Of a stretch of 6,801 nucleotides of DNA, positions 6,590 to 6,801 are shown piece after piece. Under the pieces are notes generated by a model. The model worked only from the letters and a program-made list of their open reading frames with translations. It had not been told where the DNA came from and did not search any database. The stretch's first letter is position 1, and the number at the start of each line of letters is the position of its first letter. This stretch comes from Desulfobulbaceae bacterium (GTDB lineage: Bacteria; Desulfobacterota; Desulfobulbia; Desulfobulbales; Desulfobulbaceae): assembly GCA_026990725.1 (NCBI GenBank), contig JALXCX010000161.1, forward strand, positions 1 to 6,801, written 5' to 3'. The translations under genes and the position numbers were made by a program.

Positions 6590-6607
6590 GGGGACATATA
6601 GGGGACA
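6590..6607. repeat. Two GGGGACA direct repeats 11 bp apart in the integrase leader
   Basis: GGGGACA occurs at 6590-6596 and 6601-6607, separated by TATA and spaced about one helical turn. It lies between the integrase ribosome site and its candidate promoter, a position suited to a regulator or accessory-protein site. Only two copies are present, so the assignment is weak. Confidence 0.35.
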
Positions 6608-6660
6608 CTCTATTTCCCAAACCATCCATTAACAGTAACAACTGTACATACCGTTATAGC

Positions 6661-6721
6661 GAAAGGTAATGAATGTTACGAAAAAAGTCAAGGATATATA
6701 AAATGGTAAAAAGAAAGGTAA
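6661..6721 (+). repeat. GAAAGGTAA repeats flanking the attachment core (candidate arm-type sites)
   Basis: GAAAGGTAA occurs exactly at 6661-6669 and 6713-6721, with a looser copy AAATGGTAA at 6701-6709. All share one orientation and end about 28 bp before the tRNA-derived core. Their size and position fit arm-type binding sites of a tyrosine recombinase. The region is A-rich, so chance repeats are possible. Confidence 0.4.
6663..6691 (-). promoter_or_regulatory. Weak candidate promoter for the integrase gene
   Basis: On the minus strand, TTGACT (6686-6691) is followed after 17 bases by TACCTT (6663-6668). The -35 is good and the -10 poor. The -10 overlaps one of the GAAAGGTAA repeats, which would allow the integrase to shut off its own expression if those repeats are its arm sites. 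No better pair was seen upstream of the gene. Confidence 0.3.
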
Positions 6722-6748
6722 AACGACTAAAAGGGAATGGCATTCAAG

Positions 6749-6781
6749 AGGTCAGCGGTTCGATCCCGCTTACCTCCACCA
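6749..6781 (+). other. Attachment site: 3' end of a tRNA gene (tRNA-Ala-like), attR or attP
   Basis: The stretch reads as the 3' part of a tRNA: variable loop AGGTC (6749-6753), T stem AGCGG (6754-6758) pairing with CCGCT (6766-6770) around the loop TTCGATC, acceptor strand TACCTCC (6771-6777), discriminator A and encoded CCA (6779-6781). No anticodon stem, D arm or 5' acceptor strand precedes it; the upstream DNA is A-rich element sequence. Such a fragment beside an integrase gene marks an integration site in a tRNA gene. The acceptor and T-arm sequence suits a bacterial tRNA-Ala, but the isotype cannot be proved without the anticodon. The matching intact tRNA would lie beyond the left edge if the element is integrated. 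Confidence 0.82.
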
Positions 6782-6801
6782 AAGAAAATTCAAGGGGTTA
6801 A

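Noticed and set aside
6633..6648. Small inverted repeat ACAGT-AACA-ACTGT in the integrase leader
   Set aside because: Five-base arms with no flanking support; too short to call an operator or terminator.

Overview
The window looks like one end of a small integrative genetic element in a Gram-negative bacterium. The moderately AT-rich DNA, the zinc-ribbon-headed tyrosine integrase and the prim-pol/helicase pair recall islands of Desulfobacterota/Geobacter-type genomes. This host assignment is a family-level impression and cannot be proved from the window.

Layout, right to left (almost everything is on the minus strand). At 6749-6781 lies the 3' end of a tRNA gene (variable loop, T arm, acceptor strand and CCA, tRNA-Ala-like) with no anticodon arm, D arm or 5' half in front of it. 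This is the signature of an attachment site, either attR or the attP of a circular form. About 180 bp inside it starts a tyrosine recombinase gene (6569-5436), preceded by short repeats and a weak promoter. A TGATG stop/start junction couples it to an unrecognised 280-aa protein with a C-terminal CxxC...CxxxC zinc finger (5436-4594). An intergenic region (4429-4593) then carries a strong sigma70-type promoter (TTGACG-17-TATTAT) whose -10 lies in one arm of a perfect 11-bp inverted repeat. This promoter starts a second minus-strand operon: an AlpA/excisionase-like regulator, a prim-pol primase, an AAA-type helicase-like ATPase, a TubC-docking-like small protein and a zinc-ribbon protein. Most junctions are overlapping or nearly so. 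On the left end, convergent to this operon, is a plus-strand gene for a cysteine-rich, lysine-linked, probably exported protein whose 5' end is outside the window.

How the genes fit together: integrase and the AlpA/Xis-like protein would handle integration and excision, and primase plus helicase would replicate the excised form. No capsid, terminase, conjugation or relaxase gene is visible. The combination int, alpA-like, primase and helicase resembles P4/PICI-type phage satellites, but the window shows only one end, so an integrative plasmid or ICE remains possible.

Points most worth a second look: (1) an iteron-like cluster of 9-bp repeats in two opposed sets beside an AT-rich tract, inside the 3' end of the helicase gene, a candidate replication origin; (2) a perfect 14-bp inverted repeat in the small TubC-like gene, next to a one-base frameshift that has broken its zinc ribbon (restoring one base recreates a CxxC pair and a 15-bp repeat); (3) the dyad-covered promoter of the replication operon; (4) the bipartite Cys-rich protein with two identically spaced four-cysteine modules.
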